64,000 bases of DNA from Priestia megaterium (GTDB lineage Bacteria; Bacillota; Bacilli; Bacillales; Bacillaceae_H), in NCBI RefSeq assembly GCF_023824195.1, contig NZ_CP085442.1:1836001-1900000 (forward strand), in the 5' to 3' direction. The notes beneath the pieces were generated by a model. That model saw only the letters and a program-made list of their open reading frames with translations, was not told the DNA's origin and searched no databases. Shown in pieces: positions 9,091-17,780 of this stretch. The number at the start of each line of letters is the position of its first letter. The first letter of the stretch is position 1. Both the position numbers and the translations under genes were made by a program.

Positions 9091-9246
9091 TATTGATTAT
9101 GACAATACATATGAGAATCACCTGATTGTTCTTCACGTTCTAATTTTGTTATTTTTACAATAGGAAGCGTCTTCTGGAATACGTTGAAACAATCCAAAAG
9201 TATACCTTTTACCAGTAAGATGAACTACTTATTACTTATAGATTTA

Positions 9247-9276
9247 GCATAAAGAATGAGTTTTTCACCATAGTTA
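9247..9276 (+). promoter_or_regulatory. Sigma-G-like (forespore) promoter of the 49-residue protein
   Basis: GCATA (9247-9251), 17-nt spacer, CATAGTTA (9269-9276). The paralogous gene at 45180 has the same two boxes at the same spacing, which argues for function. Confidence 0.55.
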
Positions 9277-9326
9277 TAATAAGAATAAATTGCATCTATT
9301 AAGTAACCTAAAGGTGGTGAGTTTTT

Positions 9327-9476
9327 ATGAAAAACAGGGATAAAAGACGAAAAAAGAAACGTGATTTTTTAAAGGATTACTTAAAAAATAAGTTAGGAAA
9401 TTGGAAGCCTAGACTTGGCAAAGAACCTACCTCTAACTCTAAGACGACGACTCAAGAAAATAGAAACCTTGATTAG
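9327..9476 (+). CDS. Small highly basic protein (49 aa), paralogue of 45180-45335
   Basis: The product begins MKNRDKRRKKKRDFLKDYL and is extremely rich in Lys/Arg in its first half, with a polar C-terminus. It is over 80 per cent identical in its first 34 residues to the protein at 45180-45335. The ribosome site is AAAGGTGGTGA. The conserved upstream promoter-like boxes suggest forespore expression, so a small spore-core protein is plausible. I do not recognise a named SASP family in it. Similarity between the two copies extends upstream to the promoter. Confidence 0.65.
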   Translation: MKNRDKRRKKKRDFLKDYLKNKLGNWKPRLGKEPTSNSKTTTQENRNLD

Positions 9477-9572
9477 ATAATAGTTAGGTGTAGGTATTTA
9501 GAAGTTTTTCACCATGAAAAATAGCCCCCGTTAGAAGTCTAGCTCTAGAGGGGACTTGCTTATAAGGTATAT

Positions 9573-9845
9573 TTATTTAACAGCTGTTTTTAATTCTTTT
9601 CCCGGTTTAAAAGCAGGAACCTTTGTTGCTGGAATCGTCATTTCCTCTCCTGTTTGAGGATTACGGCCTGTACGCTCTGCACGTTCACGCACTTCAAATG
9701 TGCCAAACCCTACAAGTTGAACTTTTTTGCCTTTTGCAAGGGTCATAGAAATGGTTTCAAATAACGCGTCTATAGCTTCTTTCGTATCTTGTTTTGTTAA
9801 TTCTGATCTTTAAGAAACTTCCTCCATGAATTCAGCATTTTTCAC
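9573..9845 (-). pseudogene. HU-family DNA-binding protein gene with nonsense codon 12
   Basis: Reading from a GTG at 9845 gives 90 codons that align without gaps to the 90-residue HU family, including [20 protein letters not shown] and the C-terminal [10 protein letters not shown]. Codon 12 is TAA (complement of 9810-9812) where HU usually has Glu, so a single GAA-to-TAA change is the simplest cause. There is no start codon just after the stop, so no near-full-length protein can be made without readthrough. A GAGG ribosome site precedes the GTG. It is either a recent pseudogene, a sequencing error, or (least likely) a readthrough case. Confidence 0.8.
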
Positions 9846-10027
9846 AGATAACTACCTCATCTCTTCGTATATATAGAATATGTAGACCAAAAATATATCA
9901 TATGGTTTAGGGAAACAGAACGTAGGTTCTTTTATAAATGAAAGTGAAGAGAAATGCATAACAATAAGAAAAGAAGAAATGGAAACCCATTTCTTCTTTG
10001 TATACACATTTAGTTAGAAGAATCACA

Positions 10028-10240
10028 TTATCGGTTGCTATTGCCACCAAGCTGTTGTTCCGCCATTTGTACAAGACGTTTTGTAATCTCTCCACCTACT
10101 GATCCATTTGCACGGGCAGTTGTATCAGGACCAAGATTGACGCCAAACTCACTAGCAATTTCATATTTCATTTGGTCAATTGCTTGCTGAGCGCCATATA
10201 CTAACAGTTCATTTGTGTTGCTATTTTTATTGTTTGCCAT
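10028..10240 (-). CDS. Alpha/beta-type small acid-soluble spore protein
   Basis: A 70-residue SASP that coats and protects forespore DNA. It carries the GPR protease site region [12 protein letters not shown], and the C-terminal [19 protein letters not shown] signature of the family. I chose the ATG at 10240, nine bases after AAAGGAG; the ATG at 10249 overlaps that site. A sigma-G promoter precedes it. It sits beside an HU relic and a SigH paralogue in a small sporulation block. Confidence 0.96.
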   Translation of the reverse strand: MANNKNSNTNELLVYGAQQAIDQMKYEIASEFGVNLGPDTTARANGSVGGEITKRLVQMAEQQLGGNSNR

Positions 10241-10270
10241 TATATGCAACTCCTTTACTTTTTATAAAGT

Positions 10271-10300
10271 TAAAATGTGTAAAAGAAGGACCGTTTATTC
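10271..10300 (-). promoter_or_regulatory. Sigma-G promoter of the SASP gene
   Basis: On the minus strand: GAATA (10300-10296), 18-nt spacer, CATTTTA (10277-10271). This matches the GNATA / CATNNTA forespore consensus. Confidence 0.7.
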
Positions 10301-10440
10301 ATAAAATAAGAAATTATTTTTTAAAAGTAGTCTAGTTCATAAATTTGTATAGAAAGCAGGAAAAACTACTATTTGCTCGTGAACTTCTCCTCAATCGTTA
10401 GACAAAAATTAATAATTGAAGTTGCAATTACAGGTGGCTT

Positions 10441-10613
10441 TTATTCTTTATTGTTTGAGTCTCTTTGTTTTATAGCATGCTCATGACGATAGTCAATACG
10501 TTCATCAATTTGATCCATTAACCTTTTGTCTTGTTGGATCTTGTTTTTATTTTCATTAATGAGATTTTGTGTAATGTCTCTCTTCTTTCTATTTAAATAT
10601 TCTTTTTACTCAT
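10441..10613 (-). pseudogene. Relic resembling a Fur-regulated basic protein (FbpB-like)
   Basis: The open frame ending at 10441 encodes NRKKRDITQNLINENKNKI and then a segment ending IDERIDYRHEHA. This resembles small Fur-regulated basic proteins of Bacillus (basic N-terminus, ENK, EKI.KRH-like C-terminus). The only ATG (10613) is in another frame and meets a stop after six codons, so a one-base indel appears to separate start from body. Family assignment is tentative. It could also be a live ORF starting inside. Confidence 0.4.
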
Positions 10614-10694
10614 TGCTTTTTCGACATTTTTTATAACTTCTCTTTTTTATAATATAAAGTACACAGAAAGCATAAGAGAAGAGGAGGAACGCAA

Positions 10695-11357
10695 ATGAAC
10701 ATATTAGCTGACGTAAAACCAAGAGAAGAAAAGACAATTTTAAGTGATGAAGAGAGTGTTCAAGCGTTTCAACTGGGCGACGAGGTTGCTTTCAACTTAC
10801 TAGTAAAGAAATATGAATATTTAGTCGGTTCGAAGGTAAAAGTATACTTCCTATTAGGAGGAGATCGAGAGGATCTCTTACAGGAGGCAAAGTTAGGATT
10901 ATATAAAGCTGCGCGAGATTTTAGAATAGAAGGGAAGAGTTCATTTAGAGGCTTTGCGGAGCTATGCATTACACGTCAACTTATTACAGCTATAAAGGCA
11001 GGGAATCGTCAAAAACATTCGCCTTTAAATAATGCTCTTTCTTTAAACACATCTAGAAATTCAAAACGAGCAGAAGACGACATAACCCTTATGGAAATAC
11101 TTCCTCATCCTTACGCAGTAAGTCCGGAAAAGGCGGCTGTAGAAAGCGAGAATAAAAAAGAGAGAGAATACATCTTGCAAGAAATGTTATCAGCCATCGA
11201 ACAAGAAGTGTTTGCCCTATATATGAAGGGTCAAACCTATATCCAAATCTCTAAAAACCTAGATATTCCTCACAAAACAGTGGATAATGCACTTTGCCGA
11301 ATTAAGAAAAAGATGAGGCATCAAATGAAACACCTTTATTTACAGGAATCATCCTGA
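10695..11357 (+). CDS. RNA polymerase sigma factor, SigH (sigma-30) paralogue
   Basis: A 220-residue sigma-70-family factor. Region 2 contains GADREDIVQEG-like GGDREDLLQEAKLGLYKAAR (about 55-74) and FAELCITRQLITAIKAGNRQKH (about 92-113), diagnostic of the SigH group. The region 4 HTH is near 178-210 (GQTYIQISKNLDIPHKTVDNAL). It starts at an ATG after GAGGAGG. Divergence in the linker and its isolation from the usual rlmB/secE context suggest a second copy rather than the housekeeping sigH. It stands next to spore genes but has no partner gene. Confidence 0.85.
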   Translation: MNILADVKPREEKTILSDEESVQAFQLGDEVAFNLLVKKYEYLVGSKVKVYFLLGGDREDLLQEAKLGLYKAARDFRIEGKSSFRGFAELCITRQLITAIKAGNRQKHSPLNNALSLNTSRNSKRAEDDITLMEILPHPYAVSPEKAAVESENKKEREYILQEMLSAIEQEVFALYMKGQTYIQISKNLDIPHKTVDNALCRIKKKMRHQMKHLYLQESS

Positions 11358-11592
11358 CAAACACAGAATAAAAGCATGAAGTTACTACAAGTAATGATGT
11401 CTAAAGGTGGAAAATATCTAGTACGTAAGTGTTTCTTTTTTCTTTTATGTGTTCTTTTGATTTATCATAAAGATACTATTGATTAAGCTAACAGAAGATG
11501 ATGGGAATGGAAGAGCAACAATGGAGTACAACGTTTAATACCACCTTCCTAATGGATTTGAGTCAATAATTTGGACACAAAAAAGTTAAGTC

Positions 11593-12408
11593 TTAAGCTG
11601 TTTTTCTCATTTGATCCTCAATCGCTTGAGGGGTTTGATAGCCGAGGCTACTATGGATTCTGTTTCGGTTATACCATCCTTCTATAAACTGAAACATAGC
11701 TAATTTTGCAGCTGAATAGTCTGTGTATTGCGTATGATACACTTCTTCTTTCTTTAATATGGCATGAAACTCCACTATACAGGCATTATCATAAGGGCAA
11801 CCTTTCTGGCTGAAAGACTGCTTCATCTCGTATTTGTGGACATGCTGAGTAAACTCACTACTGGTGTATTGTGAGCCAAGATCCGTATGAAGAAGTAAGT
11901 CCTTTCGGGGCTTCTGAGCAGTGTAGGCGTTTTGAAGTGCTTCAATGACCAGTTCAGATGTCATTGAACGAGAAAAAGAATACCCAACGATTTTTTTAGA
12001 ATGTAAATCTAATACCGACGCTAAATAGCACCAACCATCTCTTACTGTAGGAATATACGTAATATCTGCCACCCATTTCTCATTAATCGTCCGGGTAGAG
12101 AAATCTCGTTTTAACAGATTATTCAGTTGTATAACTTTTTCTTTTGACGGATAGGGACGGTATTTTTTCTTCGTAATCGAACGAATTCCTGCCCGTTTCA
12201 TTAAGCGCTGAACACGCTTTAGACTTAGATAACACCCATTGTTTACTAAGGTCTTATGAATTTTCGGAGCACCATAACGCTCTCTACTTTTCAAATGAAT
12301 TCGTTGGATTTCTTTCGTCAGCTTCTGATTTTCCTGTTCGCGGTTTGATACCGTTTTTTTGAACGAGTTGTAGTAGCTACTTCTTGGAATCGTTAACACT
12401 TCGCACAT
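11593..12408 (-). CDS. IS3-family transposase OrfB (DDE integrase domain)
   Basis: The catalytic part of the transposase, 271 residues from the first ATG. In reality it is probably made as an OrfAB fusion: the same frame is open upstream (GYGHIREKVTEAELNHFI and on) to the slip site in orfA. An HTH_21-like region lies at about 20-70 and the rve core at about 105-225. The Asp residues are in WVADITYIP and LLHTDLGSQYTS. The expected Glu, 35 residues after the second Asp, is Val here (NACIVEFHA), with a Glu one residue later. Activity is therefore doubtful. Confidence 0.9.
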   Translation of the reverse strand: MCEVLTIPRSSYYNSFKKTVSNREQENQKLTKEIQRIHLKSRERYGAPKIHKTLVNNGCYLSLKRVQRLMKRAGIRSITKKKYRPYPSKEKVIQLNNLLKRDFSTRTINEKWVADITYIPTVRDGWCYLASVLDLHSKKIVGYSFSRSMTSELVIEALQNAYTAQKPRKDLLLHTDLGSQYTSSEFTQHVHKYEMKQSFSQKGCPYDNACIVEFHAILKKEEVYHTQYTDYSAAKLAMFQFIEGWYNRNRIHSSLGYQTPQAIEDQMRKTA

Positions 12409-12467
12409 TTTCTGAACGCTGTATTGCTCTTTATATGTCTCGATAAAATGGTTGAGCTCTGCTTCTG

Positions 12468-12752
12468 TTACTTTTTCGCGAATATGGCCATAGCCTTTTT
12501 TAGAATATCTAATTCTTGTTTTAACCGAAGGTTTTCCTTCTGAATCTCAGCTAATTCTTTCGGTGTTAGAGAACCTTCTTCTGAACTGATAGGCGTAAAT
12601 GCCTTCACCCATTTATAGATTGTTACTTCTGATACGCCATATTCGCTGCTTAAATCTTTAACCGAGTTTCCCGCATGATATAAATCCACAATGGTTTTCT
12701 TAAACTCATCATTGTATTTTTTGCCTGCACGTTTATGTTCCATTTCGGACAC
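12468..12752 (-). CDS. IS3-family transposase OrfA (HTH protein)
   Basis: A 94-residue HTH_Tnp_1 protein that recognises the element ends. The HTH (NSVKDLSSEYGVSEVTIYKWV) lies at about 29-49, followed by a leucine-zipper coiled coil (about 65-90). Near the 3' end, codons CTA AAA AAG give the slippery heptamer A-AAA-AAG. A -1 shift there leads directly into the orfB frame, the classical IS3 way to make OrfAB. The start ATG follows GAGAGGATG-type sequence. Confidence 0.9.
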   Translation of the reverse strand: MSEMEHKRAGKKYNDEFKKTIVDLYHAGNSVKDLSSEYGVSEVTIYKWVKAFTPISSEEGSLTPKELAEIQKENLRLKQELDILKKAMAIFAKK

Positions 12753-12929
12753 ATCCTCTCAAAAATAATTGTAAGGACTTAATTAAATGGTGTCCATGAA
12801 ACTATACTAACTCCAATCTTTAATTTCTAAAAAACACTTTAAGTGAATAAATAAGCAGTATTAAGTTAACTGGATTTGTATATCGTACACAATTCTATTA
12901 TGTACGGGTCTTAAAGTGATTCAAGATTT

Positions 12930-13088
12930 TCAAACAATGTTATAAATACTCATTGCAATAATAGTTTGAACTACTGAAATGATACTTAATTGTATAAAAG
13001 AACTATTTCTTTTAGTAATATACGTATCGTATAAAATATTGACAATAAAGAAGCAAATGAGGCCTACAATAGTTTCAATTATAAACAT
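12930..13088 (-). CDS. Small membrane protein (52 aa)
   Basis: A short ORF with a strong ribosome site (GGAGGGG) eight bases before the ATG. The product has two hydrophobic stretches (about 2-22 and 34-50) joined by a short polar loop (YDTYITKRNSS). No family is recognised. It is the first of three small minus-strand membrane-protein genes in a row up to 13823, which may be a transcription unit. Confidence 0.5.
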   Translation of the reverse strand: MFIIETIVGLICFFIVNILYDTYITKRNSSFIQLSIISVVQTIIAMSIYNIV

Positions 13089-13141
13089 TTTTTTATACCC
13101 CTCCACTTATTAAAAGCTCAATATTGTTATAAATATTAGAT

Positions 13142-13453
13142 TCAACTAACTTCTACTTCCATGTAACGGATTCCAAAAAACGTGTAATATGTAACGCGAT
13201 AATTTTTAATTGATTTTTGTTTCACACTGTCCCACTGGTGTCCATTCGGTTTTGCTTGGTAACTTTGCACCATAAATTTATCTAGTGGTCTAAGTGACCA
13301 TTTTCGGAAATCTCCTTCAAGTTGTTCTACCTTCTTTTCTTCTTTTGGTGAACTTAAAGAGCGTGCTTCATTACTTGTTATTCTTGGTATACCAATAGCT
13401 AGAAGAATAATAATCCCGATGAGAATGCCACAATTCCACAAGCGTTTTTTCAT
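13142..13453 (-). CDS. Membrane-anchored hypothetical protein (103 aa)
   Basis: The N-terminal segment (about 9-25, CGILIGIIILLAIGIP) is a signal anchor. The rest (about 78 residues) would lie outside the membrane and is basic and polar, with an aromatic C-terminus (NYRVTYYTFFGIRYMEVEV). The ATG follows GGGAG. No lipobox is present despite one Cys at position 8. I do not recognise a domain. Neighbouring ORFs on the same strand are also small membrane proteins. Confidence 0.65.
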   Translation of the reverse strand: MKKRLWNCGILIGIIILLAIGIPRITSNEARSLSSPKEEKKVEQLEGDFRKWSLRPLDKFMVQSYQAKPNGHQWDSVKQKSIKNYRVTYYTFFGIRYMEVEVS

Positions 13454-13568
13454 TTTGGATATTTCTCCCTTTTCGTTTTGTTATATCTGTCAATATATCA
13501 CTAATATATTATGTCAATTAAATGAGTAACGCTTCTTTGTTGTCTTTGTTCCTAGAAATCACATTATT

Positions 13569-13823
13569 TTAACTAACTTTGTATAGAGTATACAACGTAA
13601 TTGTTCCGAGAGTTATGAAAGAACATCCAATTAGGATCGTCAATGCTTTAGTTATACGCCAAGGGAACTTGTTCAATAATTTGATTAAAAATTCAAACTC
13701 AATATAACCACTTACTCCGATAGGGCTCTCACTTTTATAATCATTTCTTTTCATTTTAAATAAAGATGAGTAGAAAATGACAATTCCCCATAAAATGGCC
13801 AATCCTGCTATAAAGGTTAACAA
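13569..13823 (-). CDS. Small two-segment membrane protein (84 aa)
   Basis: Starts at a TTG with GAGGTGA nine bases upstream. The product has one N-terminal membrane helix (about 2-20) and one C-terminal helix (about 60-80). A cytosolic or external polar loop of about 40 residues rich in charged residues (KMKRNDYKSESP) joins them. The arrangement resembles small DUF-type membrane proteins of Bacillus, but no specific family can be named. It is upstream of, and co-oriented with, the 103-residue anchored protein. Confidence 0.6.
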   Translation of the reverse strand: MLTFIAGLAILWGIVIFYSSLFKMKRNDYKSESPIGVSGYIEFEFLIKLLNKFPWRITKALTILIGCSFITLGTITLYTLYKVS

Positions 13824-13941
13824 AAGTATTCACCTCGCGTTTAATTTTGGTTTGTACATCTCAAAAAAGAAAATTATGGTAATTGAAGTATACTACATAT
13901 AATGCTGGTTTTGAACGTAATTTGTTAAATCTTGTTTGTAC

Positions 13942-14090
13942 CGATAAAGCACATTATGGTAACTAAAGATGTATAGTGTATACACCTTAAAAACAGAAAA
14001 ACCTACTGATCCTGTATTCAGTAGGTTTTTCTGTTACATTTATTCAACCAGATGATTGAAGCCTTGCGACGTCTTGAGTAGTTTGCTCAA
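13942..14090 (+). repeat. Dispersed structured repeat, full copy A
   Basis: In order: CCGATAA, CATTATGGTAACTAAA, the GTATA..GTATAC half-palindrome, a terminator-like hairpin with arms ACAGAAAAACCTACTGA / TCAGTAGGTTTTTCTGT, then 36 nt and the tail CTTGAGTAGTTTGCTCAA (14073-14090). It sits between the small membrane genes and ansZ. A further 18-nt perfect palindrome AGCAGGCTTAAGCCTGCT follows at 14119-14136. Confidence 0.75.
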
Positions 14091-14246
14091 TTAAGCTATG
14101 AAACATTTATGTATCAAAAGCAGGCTTAAGCCTGCTACTACTTTGGGTAGTTACTTTATTTATTAACAAATAATATTAGAATATTTTAAGCATAGCTTGT
14201 CAAAAATACCAGAAAATATCTTTTACATAAAAGGAGATAAATACAT

Positions 14247-15347
14247 ATGGAACTAAAGAAGATATTAGGAATCACCTTTTTATCAGGCGTCATATTATTT
14301 TCTGGGACTTTATCATCTGTTAATGCTTCTAAAATGACAGTAAAAAATTCAGTAAAAAACGATTTACCGAACGTGAAGATTTTGGCTACGGGCGGTACCA
14401 TTGCAGGTGCTTCTAAGAGTAGTACGGATACAACTGGATACCAATCAGGAGCTCTTGATATTGAAACAGTAATTAAGGCTGTTCCTCAGCTGAAAAAACT
14501 AGCAAATGTGAGTGGAGAACAAATCGTAAATATCGGCAGTCAAAATATGAGTAATTCAATTTTGTTAAAGTTAGCCAAACGAATTAATACTTTATTAGCG
14601 TCTAAGGAGGTTGACGGGATTGTAGTGACACACGGATCAGATACTATGGAGGAGACAGCTTATTTTCTAAATTTAGTAGTAGAGAGTGAAAAGCCTGTGA
14701 TTGTGGTCGGCTCAATGAGACCAGCTACAGCTATAAGTGCAGATGGGCCACTAAACTTATATAATGCAGTGAAAGTTGCTTCTACTAAAGAGGCAAGAGA
14801 TAAAGGCGTTTTAGTAGCGCTTAACGACCGAATTGGTGCAGCTCGTTATATTACGAAAACCCATACAACAGCAGTTGATACATTTAAGTCTCCAGAACAG
14901 GGATACGTAGGAGAAATAGCTGGGGATAAGGTATTATTTTATAATGAACCGACTCGTAAACATACAACACAGTCAGTATTTGATGTGTCAAAATTTGATA
15001 AACTTCCTCAAGTAGACATCATATATGGGTATCAAAATGATTCTAGATATTTTTATGATACAGCTGTAAAAGCAGGTGCAAAAGGAATAATAGTTGCAGG
15101 AGCTGGAAATGGGTTATTATCTGATGCTGCTTTAGCAGGTGCTAGGGATGCAGTTAAAAAAGGAGTCGTTATTACTAGATCTAGCCGTGTAGGAAGTGGG
15201 GTTGTAACGCATGAAACATCAGATGATAAGGATCAGTTTGTTACGTCCGATTCGTTAAATCCGCAAAAAGCACGTATTCTCTTAATGCTTGCTTTAACTA
15301 AAACAAAGGATCCTAAAAAGATCCAAGAATATTTTAATGAGTATTAA
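14247..15347 (+). CDS. ansZ: Type II L-asparaginase, secreted
   Basis: Hydrolyses L-asparagine to aspartate and ammonia. The 366-residue protein has a signal peptide (about 1-27, ILGITFLSGVILFSGTLSSVNAS). The two catalytic threonine motifs are ILATGGTIAG (about 46-55) and VTHGSDTMEETAYFL (about 125-139). The C-terminal domain ends normally. Length and export signal match the periplasmic/lipoprotein-like AnsZ type of Bacillus rather than cytosolic AnsA. The ATG follows AAAGGAG. It has its own terminator and looks monocistronic. The gene symbol is by analogy with B. subtilis. Confidence 0.93.
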   Translation: MELKKILGITFLSGVILFSGTLSSVNASKMTVKNSVKNDLPNVKILATGGTIAGASKSSTDTTGYQSGALDIETVIKAVPQLKKLANVSGEQIVNIGSQNMSNSILLKLAKRINTLLASKEVDGIVVTHGSDTMEETAYFLNLVVESEKPVIVVGSMRPATAISADGPLNLYNAVKVASTKEARDKGVLVALNDRIGAARYITKTHTTAVDTFKSPEQGYVGEIAGDKVLFYNEPTRKHTTQSVFDVSKFDKLPQVDIIYGYQNDSRYFYDTAVKAGAKGIIVAGAGNGLLSDAALAGARDAVKKGVVITRSSRVGSGVVTHETSDDKDQFVTSDSLNPQKARILLMLALTKTKDPKKIQEYFNEY

Positions 15348-15860
15348 TAAAATTAATTATAAAGTTAGCTCTCTAAGCGATAATGTGCATTTTCGGCAAT
15401 TTCCTCAATGGTCATCAAATAACGGAGTTGTAGAGCATTATTTGATAGGGAAAATTTAAAAATGTCAGAAACTTTATGATGACATATATGACAAAAAACC
15501 GTATAATAACCTTTATAACCTTATTTAAGGTCACCTATTCGGTCTCATGAAACAACAAAAAGCTATCTCACCATCTTTGAGATAGCTTTTTGTTGTTTAC
15601 AATAATGAAATTTGTAAATACAGCTCCTATAATATTTTAACATAAGATTGTAAATTGTCATACAAATTAAGTCTTCTCTCATCTTTATTTCTCCTTAAGT
15701 CTTTTTTACATATTTTAATATTTTTATTAGAAGGGTCTATTAAAAATCAGGATTTCATTTAGGCTTCCTAGAAAAACCATTACGTTAAGTAAATGATAAA
15801 GTATCTCGTTAAATTGATTAGTTTTAGCATTTACTTTAATGTATATGTTATCCATAAGTT
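15348..15860. other. Intergenic spacer
   Basis: Contains a weak inverted repeat (CATCAAATAA / TTATTTGATAG near 15415-15455) and the strong terminator listed next. Nothing else was recognised. Confidence 0.45.
15551..15598 (+). terminator. Long intrinsic terminator
   Basis: AACAACAAAAAGCTATCTCA / TGAGATAGCTTTTTGTTGTT stem of about 20 bp with 7-8 nt loop. Confidence 0.8.
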
Positions 15861-16142
15861 TTACTCTTTGTATTTTATATAATTATTCCATTTTTCTCCT
15901 TGACGAATATAATCCTTAAACGTACCATTTTTCACTAAAATATTGCCTTCACATTCATCTGCCATTTGTTTAGCAATGGACTCTTCGTTAATGGGAAATG
16001 CTACAGATTCATCATTTGTAAATTCATAACTGGATATCTCTTTCCTTTTTACGTTTCTCCACGAATCCTTTACATAATATTACTTACCTAACTTTATAAA
16101 ATAGTATGGATACTTTTTGTTAGGCAACTTACTTCCCTCCAT
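15861..16142 (-). pseudogene. Small hypothetical gene with in-frame stop
   Basis: From an ATG at 16142 one frame runs 93 codons to a TAA at 15861, broken only by a TAA after codon 20. The first part reads MEGSKLPNKKYPYYFIKLGK. The second part has coding character (ending FKDYIRQGEKWNNYIKYKE) and continues in the same frame. A single base change of the stop would restore it. No family is recognised, and a clear ribosome site is lacking. Low-to-moderate confidence that this was a gene. Confidence 0.4.
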
Positions 16143-16297
16143 TTCTATACTCTTCAATCGCTTTATAAGTCAATATAACACCTTATTTGGACTTATAAAG
16201 GTAAAATCCTTCTAAAAAAGCCACTCTGATTGTCATAAATATAAAGATTTAGGGCAACATATTGCGTAGCATTTATATACTATTGGAGGTAACAAAT

Positions 16298-17299
16298 TTG
16301 GCTAAGGACGACATGAGATTGACATCCTCAGAAATAACAAGTCTGTGGGTGCAATATATTCAGGAGACAATGGCAATTTGTATCAGTAAATATGTGTTAG
16401 CAACAGTTAAAGATAATGAAGTTCGTTCTCTTTTTAAATTTTGCCTAGAATTATCCGAAAAGCATCTTAAAACGCTAAAAAAACTTTTAAATGACGAGAG
16501 TTTTCCTCTACCAAATGGTTTTACGGAAAAAGATGTAAATCTGAAAGCCCCTCCTTTATTTACAGATTTTTTTTGGTTAGAGTACATACATGATATGACG
16601 ACGCATGGATTATCTGGATACAGCACGTCCTACAGACGTTCAATTCGGAAGGATATTCGAAATTATTATTATCAATGTAATATGGATGCGATGAATGTTT
16701 ATGACAAATCAATTGATATTCTCTTATCTAAGGGATTTTATGAAAAAGCCCCTTATTTTTCTACACCACAAAAAACTGAATTCATTACAGATATAGCATA
16801 TGCGATGAATATCTTTGGGAAGAAAAGACCTTTAAATTCGATGGAAGTCGGAAATATATACTCTAATCTAAGAAAGAGTATTTTAGTAAAAGGTCTTCTT
16901 CTTGGATTTCAGCAAGTAACCAAGGATAAAAAAGTACATAAATTTATGAATGATGGTTTAAATATATGTGCTAAACATATTGATATTTTTTCTTCAATCC
17001 TACATGAAGAAAATCTTCATTCTCCAAGATTATTGGACACACAGGTTACAACTTCCACTATTTCACCTTTCTCAGACAAGTTGATGCTATTTCATATAGG
17101 TTTTATGTTTAATTTAGCTATGGTCTATTATGCTACGGCGATGGCTGAAAGTATGAGGATTGACATAATAGGACATTGTGAGGCATCTATGCTAAGAGAT
17201 TTGAAAATTGCTACAACCTGGGGGAATATTATGATTGAAAAGGGTTGGATAGAAAAACCACCAGAAGCAAATGATCGAAAGGAATTACCTAATAATTAA
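16298..17299 (+). CDS. DUF3231-family protein
   Basis: A 333-residue, mostly helical protein of the DUF3231 type. Two tandem repeats of about 165 residues are visible, each with a LTSSEITSLWVQYIQETMA-like or MEVGNIYSNLRKSILVKGL-like opening and a later F..(D/E)..MLFHIG segment. DUF3231 proteins are widespread in Bacillus and resemble spore-coat or ferritin-like helical bundles; function is unproven. The start is a TTG ten bases after GGAGGT; the ATG-like codon upstream lacks a ribosome site. Monocistronic. Confidence 0.85.
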   Translation: MAKDDMRLTSSEITSLWVQYIQETMAICISKYVLATVKDNEVRSLFKFCLELSEKHLKTLKKLLNDESFPLPNGFTEKDVNLKAPPLFTDFFWLEYIHDMTTHGLSGYSTSYRRSIRKDIRNYYYQCNMDAMNVYDKSIDILLSKGFYEKAPYFSTPQKTEFITDIAYAMNIFGKKRPLNSMEVGNIYSNLRKSILVKGLLLGFQQVTKDKKVHKFMNDGLNICAKHIDIFSSILHEENLHSPRLLDTQVTTSTISPFSDKLMLFHIGFMFNLAMVYYATAMAESMRIDIIGHCEASMLRDLKIATTWGNIMIEKGWIEKPPEANDRKELPNN

Positions 17300-17780
17300 A
17301 GAGGTGTACCTGGGGAATTTACGTTTGTATTTTAAATATAATTTCATACTACATACGTTATTCGTTTTTCCTGGATTAATTTTTTTAAAAAAGGTTGGAT
17401 TGTTTCCTTGGTAAGGATAAATAAACTACAGTATTTCTTAATACTTTTCTTTAGAGAAACTCTATTATATTCCTTTCAATTCATTAAAGAGTATATAGTA
17501 GGTATTAAAGAGTCGGATATACTTCATATGCGATTAATGAAACAAAAAGAGAACTAACGAAATTAACACATGCTGGGGGAGCGTCAGGATTATGCGGATT
17601 TACAACGTTAAGATAGAAAAACTCTTTATCAATAGGATTTACTCTATTGATATTGTGAAGGTATCTACTTAAACTAACGGTGCAGGTTAGTTTCAAAAGT
17701 AATTCAAATCAGTTAACCATGAATGAATACTTTTTTTAAAAAAAGACACTCTAAATAAAAAAGTAAAAGGAATTTTAAAT
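17300..17780. other. Intergenic spacer, possible decayed ORF on the minus strand
   Basis: A minus-strand open frame (17505-17696) has partly protein-like composition, but no ribosome site and no recognisable family, so I do not call it. No repeat copy is seen here. Confidence 0.35.

Larger units (their letters stand above)
8887..9326. other. Intergenic spacer with terminator and sigma-G-like promoter
   Basis: Holds the phytase-gene terminator and the promoter of the next small gene, both listed separately. Nothing else was recognised. Confidence 0.5.
11572..12796 (-). mobile_element. IS3-family insertion sequence (IS150-like)
   Basis: A 1.2-kb element with two minus-strand ORFs in the IS3 arrangement. 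The ends are imperfect inverted repeats: TGGACAC...GTTAAGTC at the left and the complement of TGGACACCATTTAATTAAGTC-type sequence at the right (20 of its bases align with few mismatches). I see no matching 3-bp target duplication (ATT left, TGA right), so the copy may be old or the ends are off by a few bases. Confidence 0.85.

Noticed and set aside
17505..17696. Minus-strand 63-codon frame
   Set aside because: Protein-like in part, but without ribosome site, family or neighbours. It could be a relic and was left uncalled.
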